Of a stretch of DNA of 64,000 nucleotides, positions 32,640-45,100 are shown one piece after another; within the stretch, counting starts at the first letter, position 1; every line of letters starts with the position of its first letter. The position numbers were made by a program, and so were the translations under genes. The stretch lies in assembly GCF_023973825.1 (NCBI RefSeq), contig NC_090124.1, positions 340,001-404,000 of the forward strand, written 5' to 3'. The notes under the pieces are model-generated. The model was given only the letters and a program-made list of their open reading frames with translations, made no database searches and was not told the origin of the DNA. The stretch is from Plasmodium brasilianum. Its lineage: Eukaryota > Apicomplexa > Aconoidasida > Haemosporida > Plasmodiidae.

Positions 32640-34298
32640 TTATATGTCCACATATATGATATTTTTAATTTTTTTTTTTTTTTTCCTTGTTTTTAAATTC
32701 TCACTAATTGCAACAGAAAAGTCTATATCAGATGAATCATCATTTGTAAGAGCTGATGGCTCATTGCTTTTCTGCTCCTTCACATTTTCCCTAGAATCGT
32801 GTAAATTTTGACGCCCTCTAAAACACTGATTTTCGATGCTCTTCTCGTTGCTCTTACCGTTTTCCTTTTTGTTATCCTTATTATCGTTTACCTCAGCAAT
32901 TTCATCCCTCTCTCTTTTACATATGCTTTGCGATAGTGAGCTTGAAAAATTAATTCGTTCCTTTCCTTCATTGTTTCTCACTTCTGCAAGCTTCATATTA
33001 TAGGAATAAGAATTTACGTCACTACATTCTTGTCTCTTCGTTTTAACTACTTCCGTGTGACATATGTTCTCATTTTTAACAGGAAAATTTGAAGATTCAT
33101 TCATGTATGGATTATTGATATGATTATCATCATACGCGCCCATACTACGAAAGCAATCTTCATTCTTCATTCTGTATTCATTTTTTATTTTTCGAAGTTG
33201 TTCACTTAAAAGGTGCTGCTTATTATAGGGACGGTTAAAATCTGTTACCTCATTCTTATCACTTGCTAAATTATTACCAATTAATTTTTCCTCCTTTTCC
33301 ATATCGTGTAATTTTATATACTGTTCATATTTTTTTATAATTCTTTCAATATTCAAGTTATTTTTTAATAACCGATTTAATGGTATATCTAATGGTTTAT
33401 CGTAATTATTATCTGAATCATATTTTATGGGCACAGGATTGTATGAATATTTAATATGTAAATTTCTTTTTTTTAAATTATTTCTTAAATTCTTGTCTTC
33501 TTCTAGTGCATCTTCTAAAATTTTTAAAATACATTTAACTCGTTTTTTGGCTAGTTCAATGGCTTCTAGTATTTTTACATAAGATATGGGAGAACCCCCA
33601 GGTTTTAATATACTAATCAATTTTCCATTTTTATTAAGAGCAACGGATAATTTGGAAGACATGAATTCCTCTTCATGTATTGTTGGGTCAATGAGGCAAA
33701 TATCTTCACAGTTAAAATATGCAAAAGTTGTTAATATTGGAGAGTTATGAATTGATAAAGGAGAGTAATTTGTTTCATCCTCTTCAAAAATAATGTTACC
33801 TGTATGTTCAGATTTAATATCATTATTTCGAAAATGCATTAGAGCACTATAAGCTGATAAATAACATGAGTCATATAAATTACCGTCATTTTCAATTACT
33901 ACAATGTTAATTAATAAGCACCAAACTTTTTTATGTGGTATAATACACAAAGATTCGAAATTTAAAAGATTACTTGACTTTAATATTCTTTCTATTAAAT
34001 TTTTTATTTCTAAACAGTCATCACTTATTCTTAAGTTATTTATATTTGTAAAACTATCTATGTCTAAATTAATTTTTATTATTCCTTCATTTGGTCTTTT
34101 GTCAAATGGCTTAACAATTTCACTTGTTATTCTACATATAACTTTCGTATGGCCAATGGATACTTCAACATTCCCATAGTCTCCTAAAAAATATATAGAA
34201 ATATTTCTTGAATCTTCAAAATTACGACCATCTAATCGTAAATTATTCTTTAAATTACACCAAAAAAAATTGGAGTTATTTTTACAATTTTTCATCAT
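32640..34298 (-). CDS. RRP45: Exosome complex component RRP45
   Basis: RRP45 is one of six RNase PH-type ring subunits of the 3'-5' RNA exosome, active in nucleus and cytoplasm. Single exon, 552 residues. The RNase PH fold occupies about 15-290: LRLDGRNFEDSRNISIYF, GNVEVSIGHTKVICRITSE, IVKPFDKRPNEGIIKINLDI, then ALMHFRNNDIK and CLIDPTIHEEEFMSSKLSVA, and the glycine turn LKPGGSPISYVKILEAIELA. The phosphorolytic residues of bacterial RNase PH are not kept, as expected for a structural eukaryotic subunit. The C-terminal 250 residues are hydrophilic, Asn/Lys/Glu-rich and end in a basic KTRKKKKKIKN stretch, comparable to the disordered tail of human PM/Scl-75. A second in-frame ATG follows immediately at codon 2. 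Confidence 0.9.
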   Translation of the reverse strand: MMKNCKNNSNFFWCNLKNNLRLDGRNFEDSRNISIYFLGDYGNVEVSIGHTKVICRITSEIVKPFDKRPNEGIIKINLDIDSFTNINNLRISDDCLEIKNLIERILKSSNLLNFESLCIIPHKKVWCLLINIVVIENDGNLYDSCYLSAYSALMHFRNNDIKSEHTGNIIFEEDETNYSPLSIHNSPILTTFAYFNCEDICLIDPTIHEEEFMSSKLSVALNKNGKLISILKPGGSPISYVKILEAIELAKKRVKCILKILEDALEEDKNLRNNLKKRNLHIKYSYNPVPIKYDSDNNYDKPLDIPLNRLLKNNLNIERIIKKYEQYIKLHDMEKEEKLIGNNLASDKNEVTDFNRPYNKQHLLSEQLRKIKNEYRMKNEDCFRSMGAYDDNHINNPYMNESSNFPVKNENICHTEVVKTKRQECSDVNSYSYNMKLAEVRNNEGKERINFSSSLSQSICKRERDEIAEVNDNKDNKKENGKSNEKSIENQCFRGRQNLHDSRENVKEQKSNEPSALTNDDSSDIDFSVAISENLKTRKKKKKIKNIIYVDI

Positions 34299-34601
34299 GT
34301 TGTTTTAAGCGTCTCCAACTCGTATATATATATTTGTTAACATCTTATAAAATACATATATACATACATATATGTGATGCTATTCAATATATGATATTAT
34401 ACGTACATAATATGGTGGTAATCTTTGGCTGAATACAATTTTTATTATGACCTTTTCTTCTTCCTTTCAAAATTAGCTGACAACATAAATATCTTTGAAA
34501 ATTTTTTTATATCCTACATTAACGCATTCCTTTTTTTTACAATATTTTTTTTGCCTCTTCAAATAAGCATATATAGAGTCACAACAGAAATATCAGATAG
34601 A

Positions 34602-34618
34602 AAAAAGAAAAAAAAAAG

Positions 34619-34705
<87 letters not shown>

Positions 34706-34706
34706 A
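34602..34706. repeat. Poly-A tract, 74 uninterrupted A
   Basis: Bases 34619-34692 are pure A, flanked by A runs broken by single G. This is the longest homopolymer in the window and lies about 300 bases upstream of the RRP45 start codon. Length in the assembly may be unreliable. Confidence 0.9.
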
Positions 34707-35009
34707 GCAAATTAAACTATTACATTTTTCCTTAAACATTATTCCTCTGCTTATAATTTGTCAATTCACAAAATAAAGGAGCCGTTTCCCTTAGCATTTT
34801 GAAAAAAGATAAAATAATTAGCGTCGTATGTGCACAAACTGAAATTTTTGAAGATACGGTCACAATGGAAATTTCATTTATAAATTAAAAATATAAAAGT
34901 ATAAAAATAAAATAAAAAGTAAAACCAAATACAATAAAAAAAATGAAGCCAAATACGATCGAAAAATAAAATGAAACACAATAAAAACTATAATGAAAAA
35001 CAGTAAAAA

Positions 35010-35160
35010 ACAAAACGAAATACGATAAAAAAATAAAACAAAATAGGTTAAAAAACAAAACGAAATACGATAAAAAAATAAAACAAAATAGGTTAAAAAA
35101 CAAAACGAAATACGATAAAAAAATAAAACAAAATAGGTTAAAAAACAAAACGAAATACTA
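35010..35160. repeat. 45-bp tandem repeat, about 3 copies
   Basis: Units begin CAAAACGAAATACGATAAAA and end AAATAGGTTAAAAAA; the start recurs with 45-bp spacing (for example 35056 and 35101). Degenerate CAAAATACGAT-like copies extend to about 34920. Minus-strand open frames of Phe/Leu/Tyr composition across it are artefacts. Confidence 0.88.
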
Positions 35161-36114
35161 TAAATAACAATAAGAAATAAAACAAAAACAAAAACAAAAT
35201 AAAGGAATTTACTGTTTTCAATCAATTTGAAAAGGCACGTTAAAAATACGAATGTGCAACTTTTAAGTGGAAACCCACTTTATTGTGTTATACGAAAATC
35301 GTAAGATTCCGCCACCGTTAGGATATTGTAGTAACAATTCTATTTCATACATATCATACGTACCGTGTATTAAGGAATAAATGTGCATATGATGCATGTA
35401 TATATATATATAAACACATGTGCGACTTATACACGAATCTTTTCCATTTCGGAATACGCGAAATATGTATAAAAATTATTCTATAAAAAACACAACTTTT
35501 GCGTCTGAGTTTATATATATATATATATGTCCTAATTAAATATAATTTGGCATATATGCTTTCATTTTATATTTTGATGACATCTTTTTGCTAAATTATA
35601 CACAACGTGTCTACAGTAGCATGTGCAACAAAATCTACAAAGGGTGATAAATTTCTCAGTTAATTTATATATTGTGTTATATAACATATGAAATTTAATT
35701 AACAAACAAGAAATATATAACAACAGTGTTTTAAAATATACAACGAAAAATGTACTAATATATACAACAAGAAATCAGTATTTTAATAAACAAAATGTAA
35801 TAACATATATATACACATATATTTAACGAAAAGGAAATGAAACGAAGAAAATAAAAAAAAAAAGGATAGTTTAAACCTTAAAAACATCCCACTTACGAAA
35901 AATACAGCATTGAATTATAAAAGTATGGGCACAAAAATGTGTTCAAAAAATTAAAATAATGAATAAACAGTATGAATATATTAATAAGGGGTTAAAATAT
36001 ACAAATATATATATATATATATATGCGTTGAAAATATAATTTTTTTTTTTTTTTTAATTAAAAATTCCCCATATGCATAATTCACATCTAATGGGTAATA
36101 AATCGCCCACGTTT

Positions 36115-39100
36115 TTAAGTTACAATTGTGTTCCTTTTACTTCTTAACGTCCTATGTGATTTCTCAATTACTTTTTTGTCGTCGTTTCTTTTATTATAGG
36201 AATTGTTTAAATTTTCATACTCCTCCTTAGGGAAACAATGATTTAGTATTTCCAAAATAAGCGAATTATTAAGAATGTTCTTTTTTTTACAAACTGATGA
36301 ACGAGAAACTAACCTTAAAAAATGTATAGCTCTTTGATGTTGATAAATTAAATAAGGTAATTCTGTAAATGTGTCTGTCTGTAAATAAAATATATCACAA
36401 AAAAAATCATAAAATAAACTTTGAAATTTATTTATTTGATTGTCTCTTCTATCTACCCATAAGGATAAAAAAGCCCTGTTTAAAAATATATCAATAATTA
36501 ATTTAATAGAATTAAATGGAAAAGATTTAATATTATTGAAGATTAAATTAAGAATTTCAACTGATATATAAAACTGAAGTATGGAATATTTTTTTTTATT
36601 ATTATATATGTATGAGTTCATCTTTAAATTTCTCAAAACATTTTTGCTGTTGTGTCCGTTACTCCTCCTGTAATAATAATGAATCCTCTTTCTTTTAATT
36701 AATTTAATTTTACAAAATATTATAAAAAAACAACAATATATAATGTAGTCTAATAAATTATATTTTGCATGCTTATTATCTTTTTTTATATCCCTTTTAA
36801 ATTTATTATTTATAGACAATTCATTACTTTTTTCAAACAATACAGGTTCGGATAAAAGTGTAAATATAAATGTATGCAATATATTATTAGAAATATTGTT
36901 TACTTTTTTTAAATTTTCTTTTATATTAAAAGTATTTGTTATAAATAATTTTTTTCTTTTCTTTACAAGAAATATTTTTTCAATACGTCTGTCCATTTTG
37001 TTTTTATAAAAAAATTTACTTGGAAAATAATTGTAATAATTCTCCATATGTTCACTACTTTTTATATTTAAAACCTTTTTAAAACCTTTTCTTAATTTCT
37101 TTTTATTCATTAAATTTATATTTTTACATCTATTCTCATCAACTAAATTAATTAAGTATTTTACTAAAACGTTGTCTTCACCACCCTCATTAAACCTGTA
37201 ATCTTTGTTATTTTCTTCGCCATAAGTATTGTTACTATTGCCAAGGTGATCACTCTTGATGATATTACTGCTTATATTATTATTGCTACTAGTAGTGTTG
37301 CTGTTGCTATTACTATTGCTATTACTATTGCTATTACTATTGCTATTATTATTGCTATTACTATTGCTATTATTATTGCTATTATTATTTCTATTCCTAC
37401 TGCCATTACTATTGATATTACGATTGTCATTATTATTACCAGTGCTATTATTATTGACCTTTCTGCCACTCTCATTACGCTGTGAATTCAACTGCTTTCC
37501 TCCTCCAATGATGTGCTTTTTCTTTATTTTACTCTTTTTTTTCTCATTCTTCTCAATTTTTTCTTTCATTTTACCTGATTCATCATTACTTCGTATTAAT
37601 ATAAACTCCTTTTTTATTTTGACATTTAACATAAGGCATATTAGAATATACACAAATGATAAAATGAAACATGACAGTTTCTTACTTGTTCTTTTCCGAA
37701 ACACTTTATTTATTCCTATAAATATAAGATTCTTAAGAATGAAATAATTTTCTTCGTAAAAACTTAAATAATAGAAATAAAAAGAGCACAAGAAGTTTAT
37801 ATATAGGTTAATTAAATTAAAAAGTAAGTCATCTCTGAACTCCTTCTCCTCTTTTTTATTAAGACAAAAAAAAAAAGTATCTCCTAACTTCATTAATTCA
37901 ACCGATGGTCCTATATTTAGTAAATGCAAACTCTTACTATTATTATTACTTCTTTTACATTTTTTATATTTATTATGATCTTTCCTTTCATCACGCGTGT
38001 TTACAGTTTTATTAGTGCCTTCCATATTTGCACAATTACTCACGTTTGTCTCATTTGCACCATTTCCCACGTCTTGCGCGTTTACTCCGTTACCTTTACC
38101 ATTGGCATTATTGATCATTCCTTGAGCACCTCTTTCGTTATTTGCATTTTCCCCTTTCTTGTTGCTTCTTTTCGTTCTAGGATTTCTACTGGTAGAATCT
38201 TTATTGGTAGCCTTCTTACTTCTCGATGGTTTATCAGTACACTGATTTTTTGTATCGTTTTTTTCTGTTTTGTTCTTGCTACTTCCTTTTTTCATAGAGT
38301 TCTCTACTTTATTATTTATCTGTACCTCAGCTGTTACTTGCACAGGTAACACGTTTTTACATTCATTTATCACATCATTGATTTCTTTAATAGGATCTTC
38401 TACTACGGACAAGGATAATTTTTTACTGTTATCATTTCTGTCTTCAGTTTTCTGTTCATATTTCTCATTTTTTTTGTTATTAAAATTTAGCAAAAATATG
38501 CGATTATTTTCTCTAAAGAAATTTTTTTTTCTTAATATATTGACATATGCTGCACTAATAATAAGAAAGTTTTGAATAATTATTTTGTTAAGGTATTTCT
38601 TCTTCGAACTTTTAAATAGGCAACAAAAGGATATAAAGAAAAAAGGAGTTCCCGAATTCTTACATTGAGGTATGTGCAAAATGGACTTAATTATTAGTTT
38701 GATCATATTATAAATAAAGTTTTTGTTATTTTTCATTTCACTTAAATAATAAAATAAATATTTTAAAATTTTATCTATTCCTTCTTCAATATGAAATGTT
38801 TTGCAGAAATCAATTATATTTTTTATTTTATCATAATGATCTACAAACACATCTAAATCATTAAACTTTGAACTTTTTTCAATAAGGAAGATGCTCATCA
38901 AAAACAGCTCTATGCTTTCGCAGTAGTACTTTTCTAATTTGTAATTTTTACAGCTCATTAAGTTTCTGCACTTTTTATAATAACTCAACTTGCCTACCTC
39001 AGTGGCTGCATTGTTATTATTGTTAACACTAATATTTCTATTGATGGTACTTATATTATTACCACTATTACTGTTACTACAAATGGTCCGAACTTTAAAT

Positions 39101-42100
39101 CCATCGCTGTTCTCATTTTTATATTTAGAATTTTCCTCTTCCACTTTCATCCTTTTTAATGCTGTAGAACTATATATATCAGCCAAAAGTTCAACTGAAC
39201 CTCCTTTTTCTTCAATCACCCCCTTTTCCGTTACACTATTGTTAATTCCTTGACAGTCATCATTTTTATCAATAGATATTTTATTATATTCCTCAAAAGG
39301 AATCCCAATGATACCGTCACCACTAATACATTTAATCTCTCCTTTTTTAGAAGTATATTTCCCTATCCTACCTCCAGATCTTACTGTATTTCTACTTCTA
39401 CTTCTACTCACTCTTCTATTATTCCTATTCAGTTCATGTTCCTCCTCAATAAGAATACTGAAATTTTTTTCTTTTGTGTTTACACCACTTTTCCTTCCAT
39501 ACCTACTTCTCCTTGCTACCTGCACAGTGTTGTCATCAGGAGCATCGTTCAGACTTACTTCCTTTTCAGACTTAACACCGCTTTCTATTAAATTATTTTC
39601 CAAAGAGTTCGTCTTCTGTGTGTCTACATCAACCATTTCATTACAAGTTTTATCCTTTTTTGTTTCTTCTTCTTTCGTGTTGCATTTTCTTCTTTTGCTT
39701 GTTCTTTTTCCTTTAGCGCTACTATCTTTTTCGTTACTACCTTCTACAATATTTCCTTCTAAGTTACTACCTTTTATGTTACTCTCTTTTTCGTTACCTC
39801 CTTTTGCGTTACTATCTTTTTCGTTATTGCCTTTTTCGACGTTACCTTTTTCGTTATTACTTTCTGCGTTATTGTCTTGCACTTTATTATTTTTAACGTT
39901 ACTATCTTCTATGTTATTGTTTTCCATGTTATTTCCTTCCAAGTTAATATCTTTTGCATTATTGCCTTTAGAGTTACTACCTTTTTCGTTCCTATTTTTT
40001 AAATTACTACTTATTGAATCACTACTTTTGGAATTACTACCTTTTTCGTTATTACCTTCTATGTTATTACTTCCTAACTTATTGTCTTGTGCTTTATTAT
40101 CTTTAAAGATAATGTCATCTATGTCATTTCCTTTGTCCTTATTACTTTTTGTTTTTCTACTTTTTGTGTTACTGCCTTTTGAGTTACTTCCTTTTGAGTT
40201 ACTTCCTTTTGAGTTACCTCCTTTTGAGTTACTTCCTTTTGAGTTACTTCCTTTTGAATTATTACCTTTCGTGTCACTTCCCCTCGTGTTAGTACCCTTC
40301 ATGTTACTACCTTCAGCGTCATCCTCTTTTATGTCTAATTTATTACTATCTTTATTCTGTTCTTTTGTCTCACTGGGCATTTTTTCCTTTTTTAAACAAC
40401 TATTTAACGATACATTTTCATTATTTGTAAAAACAGTTTTTTCATTATTTTTCTCTTCTTTTGTAATATCTATTTTACCTTCTTCTCCACACTCATTTTT
40501 TGTATTCTTTTTTTCTGTTACTAAAGGAGCGGAAATGTTCTCTAATTTATTTTCACCGTCTAATGATTTTTTCACAGTACTCTGTCTTCTTCGACTATTA
40601 TTATTTGTTCTTTTTCGACTAGCACGTTTCTTGTCATTTTCCTTTACCTGAGAGATCGCTTCTTCTTCCTTCTTTTCATGCTGTTCCTTCTGCTGAGAAT
40701 ACTGCTGAATGTGCTGCTTTCCCTCGTTTAAATCATCCTTTTTCTTGGATTTTTTTTTATCCAAATCGTTTTGCTTCCTTTGCATTTGCGCACTTTCATA
40801 AATATCGCAGGTATCTTTCTTCATTGAAGGAGAAGCAACATATTCCTGCTTTTTATTACACTCCTTTTTTGAAAAAAAATCATAAATTTTTTTTTTTTTA
40901 TTTTTCATTTTCGAATAAAAATGATTTATTCTTCTTAGTATAATATCTTCAAACTTTTTCTTACAAGAAAAATATATCAAGAATTTCAGAGCAAGCCTTT
41001 TTGTGTTTATATCAATTAAACGATTGTCCAAAGACTGTATCAACTTAAAAAAAAAAAACTCAAATGGTCTTATAGAAAAGCCATTAATCTTATTTATTAA
41101 CAGTAAAATTTTTAATAATTTTATAAAGATAAAATAAAATTTTTGTAATTCAAGAATAACTATTTTTTTAAAATTTTTTAGGTTCAACAATTCTTTTTCT
41201 TTCATCTTCTTCTTTAGTAGCATTTCTACATTTATATTAATTAAATGCTCCTCAATTAAGCTCACTATTTGCGAGTAATTTCTTAATAAAGATAGGAGCT
41301 CTAATATGAAATCTTCCACATATTTGTGGTCCCTCAATATCAACTCTTTATTTTCCTCACTGTCAATATTACAACTGTAGTTATTGCTATCATCAATATT
41401 ATTCTTATCCTTACTATAGGTGTGGTTACTATACGTGTCGTTACTATTGGCGTTATTCCTGTTATTATTATTATTATTACCACTGACATTTCTACTGATA
41501 TTATTACTGTAGTTATTGTCGTTACTATTAATGTTGTTACTACCGCCACTAAACATACGCTCGGCATAAAAATAGCTATTGAGGTTATTTTTCTCATTTT
41601 TAATAAAATTATAACAAAAGACAAATCGATTTACATATATATTTAGAAAGCAAAAAATACAGCTAAAAATGTAATAAATATAAGAATTATCATAACAATC
41701 AAGTTCTTTTAGTTCTTCGAAATAAAAAATGTTTATAAATAAATAATTCTTATACACCGATTCTTTCAGCTCTTCTTCATTTTTCTCACTTGACAACTGT
41801 TTTGCTTGAAATTCCTTGTCAAAGAAGTCATTTATGTTTATATTCTTTAGTTCAAAGGGCTCTATTTTGTTCTTTGTATTCTTATTCTCACTGCTTGTAG
41901 ATTCTTCTGAGTCCGCAGGACTGCTGTTACTGTTATTCTTCTTTGGGGTGGGCATTGCCTTCCTACCCCCACTATCGTTTGTGTCATTGTTTGCACTCTG
42001 TCCAGCATTATTATCTCCACTATTGTGTAGATCATTGTGTGCACTGTTAACAACATCATTAATTGCAATTTTGTCAGCATCACTATCTATACTGCTGTTT

Positions 42101-45100
42101 GCATTATTATCTATATTGTTATCATCAATATAATTCACCTTATCGCCCTCAATATTACCCAGCTTCCCGTTCAGTTTATCAATTTCCATTTCCTTCACAT
42201 AACTGTCCTCTCGTTTGTCCTGATGATATTCCTCCATTTTACTTTGCACACGTAAGTTATTCAATATCACTACAATTTCATTTGACGATATTTTTAAAAT
42301 GTTCTTTAATATTTTAAAATTTACAAAACTTCTGTGATTTTTATACAGAATCATAAAAGAAAATAAATAAAGATCCTTTGAATTTTTAATAAATAAGGTG
42401 TATATATTTCTTAAAATTTTATTATCATATTCCATTTTTTCTTTTGAATCATAATATACTTTATTTCGATAAAAGTGGTCAAGATAAAATAAGTTATAGC
42501 AAATGACTTTTTCATAAAATTCATTCAAAAATTTAGCTGATAAAAGTTTAGAGCACATATATAATATATTTGTACATAAATTTCGAAATTTTATATACAT
42601 ATAAATATTCGTTTCTGGTTCTTTTAGAACATTGAAAATACATAGAAAGAAATTCTGATAAACCGTTTTCACTATATAATTTTTTAACAGCTTCTCTTCA
42701 AAGTCTAAAGATTTCTTCCTTAAAAATTCGATAAATAATACAGTCATCATTAAAAATATTCTCAAGCTCAAGTATCTTATAATGTACCCATTACTTATGC
42801 AGCATTCTAGTAAAAAGTTTATAATATTATTTATAAGGAAGTTCTTTCCATCACATAGAGTCATCAATTCAATTTCATTTTCTAAGAAGATGTTAGTACT
42901 ACTATTAGTACTACCTCTGAACTGATAAGATTTGACGTGTTTATTTTTTTCATTTCTTCTTAACAAAAGATAAATCAACAATTTTGTAGGCATATGTTTA
43001 TTTTTCTGGTTTCTAATAATATCATCTGTATTCATCAAATAATTGAGTATGTTCCTATCATCACCTATTAAAGCATTAATTTTCCTATTTATCTTTCTTT
43101 TAATTTTATTTACATGTATTTCAAACAATAAATACCATATATTCCTTTCTCCCTTATTATATTTAAATAAGGTATATATTAAATTTAACAAGAAATAACA
43201 ATTATAATTGTTCAACGTCGAATTATTATATTCATATCTTCTACTTTTAATAAATTTATCAATTTTACTTAAAATAAATATATATATTTTATATTTATTT
43301 AGCTCATTACAATATTCAACACTTTTCAACATACATGAAAATATTCTATTAACAACAACCATATTTTTATCCTTAAAATTGCTTTCTGCACATTTGAGTA
43401 AAATATCTAACGTTTCTAAAAATAATGTATTATATATATTATTTATCACATCCACTACCATTTCATATTCACTCTTTTTCATATTATTTTTTATATAATC
43501 ACAATTAAGTATATAATTATCTTCGCAATTCCATGCATTATATTCCTCTTTAGGTTTACTTATGAAAGGGGAATTACTGCTCTCACGGTTACAGCTGTTA
43601 GAGAATCCATTCGCCCAGTCATTCACGTTGCCAGTAGTGTATCCATTAGTGCAACCAGTCATATATTCAGGCGTATAACCAGTCATGTTTCCAGTCGTGT
43701 TTTCAATTTTCCATCCATTCGTGCATTCATTCATGTTTCCTCCTGTATAGCCATTCACGCAGTCATTAGTATATTCATTCAAGTATACATTCGTGTACGC
43801 ATTCGCAAAGTTATTCGCGTTTCCATTGGCGTTGCTATTCGTGTATTCATTCTCACAGTCATTCGTGTTACCATTCGTACAGCCGTTCATGTAACCATTA
43901 ATCTGACTTCTTACCTGACAGCTAATATAGTTCCTACAATTATTTAACTCATTGGGACTATCTCTAAAAGTAATGAGATTATTTTTTGTATTATTTATGA
44001 GAGGGGTGTTACCTCCTATAAAAGCATCGGTATTAGTCAAACTGTTAGAGTATAAATTATTACTGAGGTCATTAACAGCATTACTTAGGCCACTATTAAA
44101 ATCCATATAATTTAAATCTTTGCTTAGGTTACAATAATTATTATTCATGTTGTTATCAATGTTACTATAACCGCATTCATTATATGCACTAGCATAATTT
44201 ATGTTTATGCTATCATTCGCACTGTCTTTTGTGCAGCTTTTTACAATGGCATTAGGGTTATACAACATAACGTTATTTATCATATTACAACTATAATTAT
44301 TGTTTATATTTACATGGTCATTACATGTCTTATTATTTAAAATACTATAATTGTAATCATTATTTAAATTTCCATAGTTAATGTTCGAGCTGCTATGGTT
44401 ATCAATTATAGTAATACTGTCAGAGGAAACGTTATTATTAAACGTACTGTTAGCTTGATTCCAAAGGACACTATTGTTATTCTGATAAAAAGTACTATTA
44501 TTGAATATATATTCTGGATGTGCATTATTAAAGTGGTTATCATAAATTGAGTTATTCATATTATTACTGGTACCTTTACTGATTGTGTTATTATCACTGC
44601 TGTTAAAAATAAAAGCAATGCTCTTCATAGAATTCGCATCATTATTATTGTAAGTATTATTAATACTAGTTTTATTAGTGGTGTTAGTATTATTAGTATT
44701 AGTATTAGTAGTAATCGTATTAATAGTATTAGTAGTATTAGCAGTATTAGTATTAATCATAGTAGTAGTAGCAGCAGTAGCGGCAGTATCAGATATGGCA
44801 ATAGTAGCACTGTTACTATTTAGTACATTGGTACTACACACTTTTTCCATTTTTACTCTGTTATGCTCCACAAGTTCTTTCTTTTTATTCATTGTAACGG
44901 AATGGTGTTCATTTGTACTTGTTACAACCTTTTGAAAATTCCCTAAATTAAAATTATACATATTGTTACTATTTTTATTGTTATTCAGGAACTCATCTAC
45001 TTTTTTTTTTTTTTTTTTTTCCTTATACTTATGAATCACAAATTTGTCTTCTATATTTTTCTTAGCTGAATTATTCAAAAATAAGAGGATTAAAAAAATT

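Larger units (their letters stand above)
34299..36114. other. Intergenic with A-tract and 45-bp repeat
   Basis: 1.8 kb with no supported gene. It has a long A-tract, a 45-bp tandem repeat and a (TA)n run near 36006-36024. Open frames here are homopolymer or repeat translations. It holds the RRP45 promoter and the 3' end of the large downstream gene. Confidence 0.5.

Noticed and set aside
39308..40651. 447-codon plus-strand frame, Leu/Pro/Ser/Phe rich
   Set aside because: Antisense of the Gly/Ser/Asn/Lys repeat and Lys-rich linkers of the very large minus-strand gene; composition is what antisense of such repeats gives.
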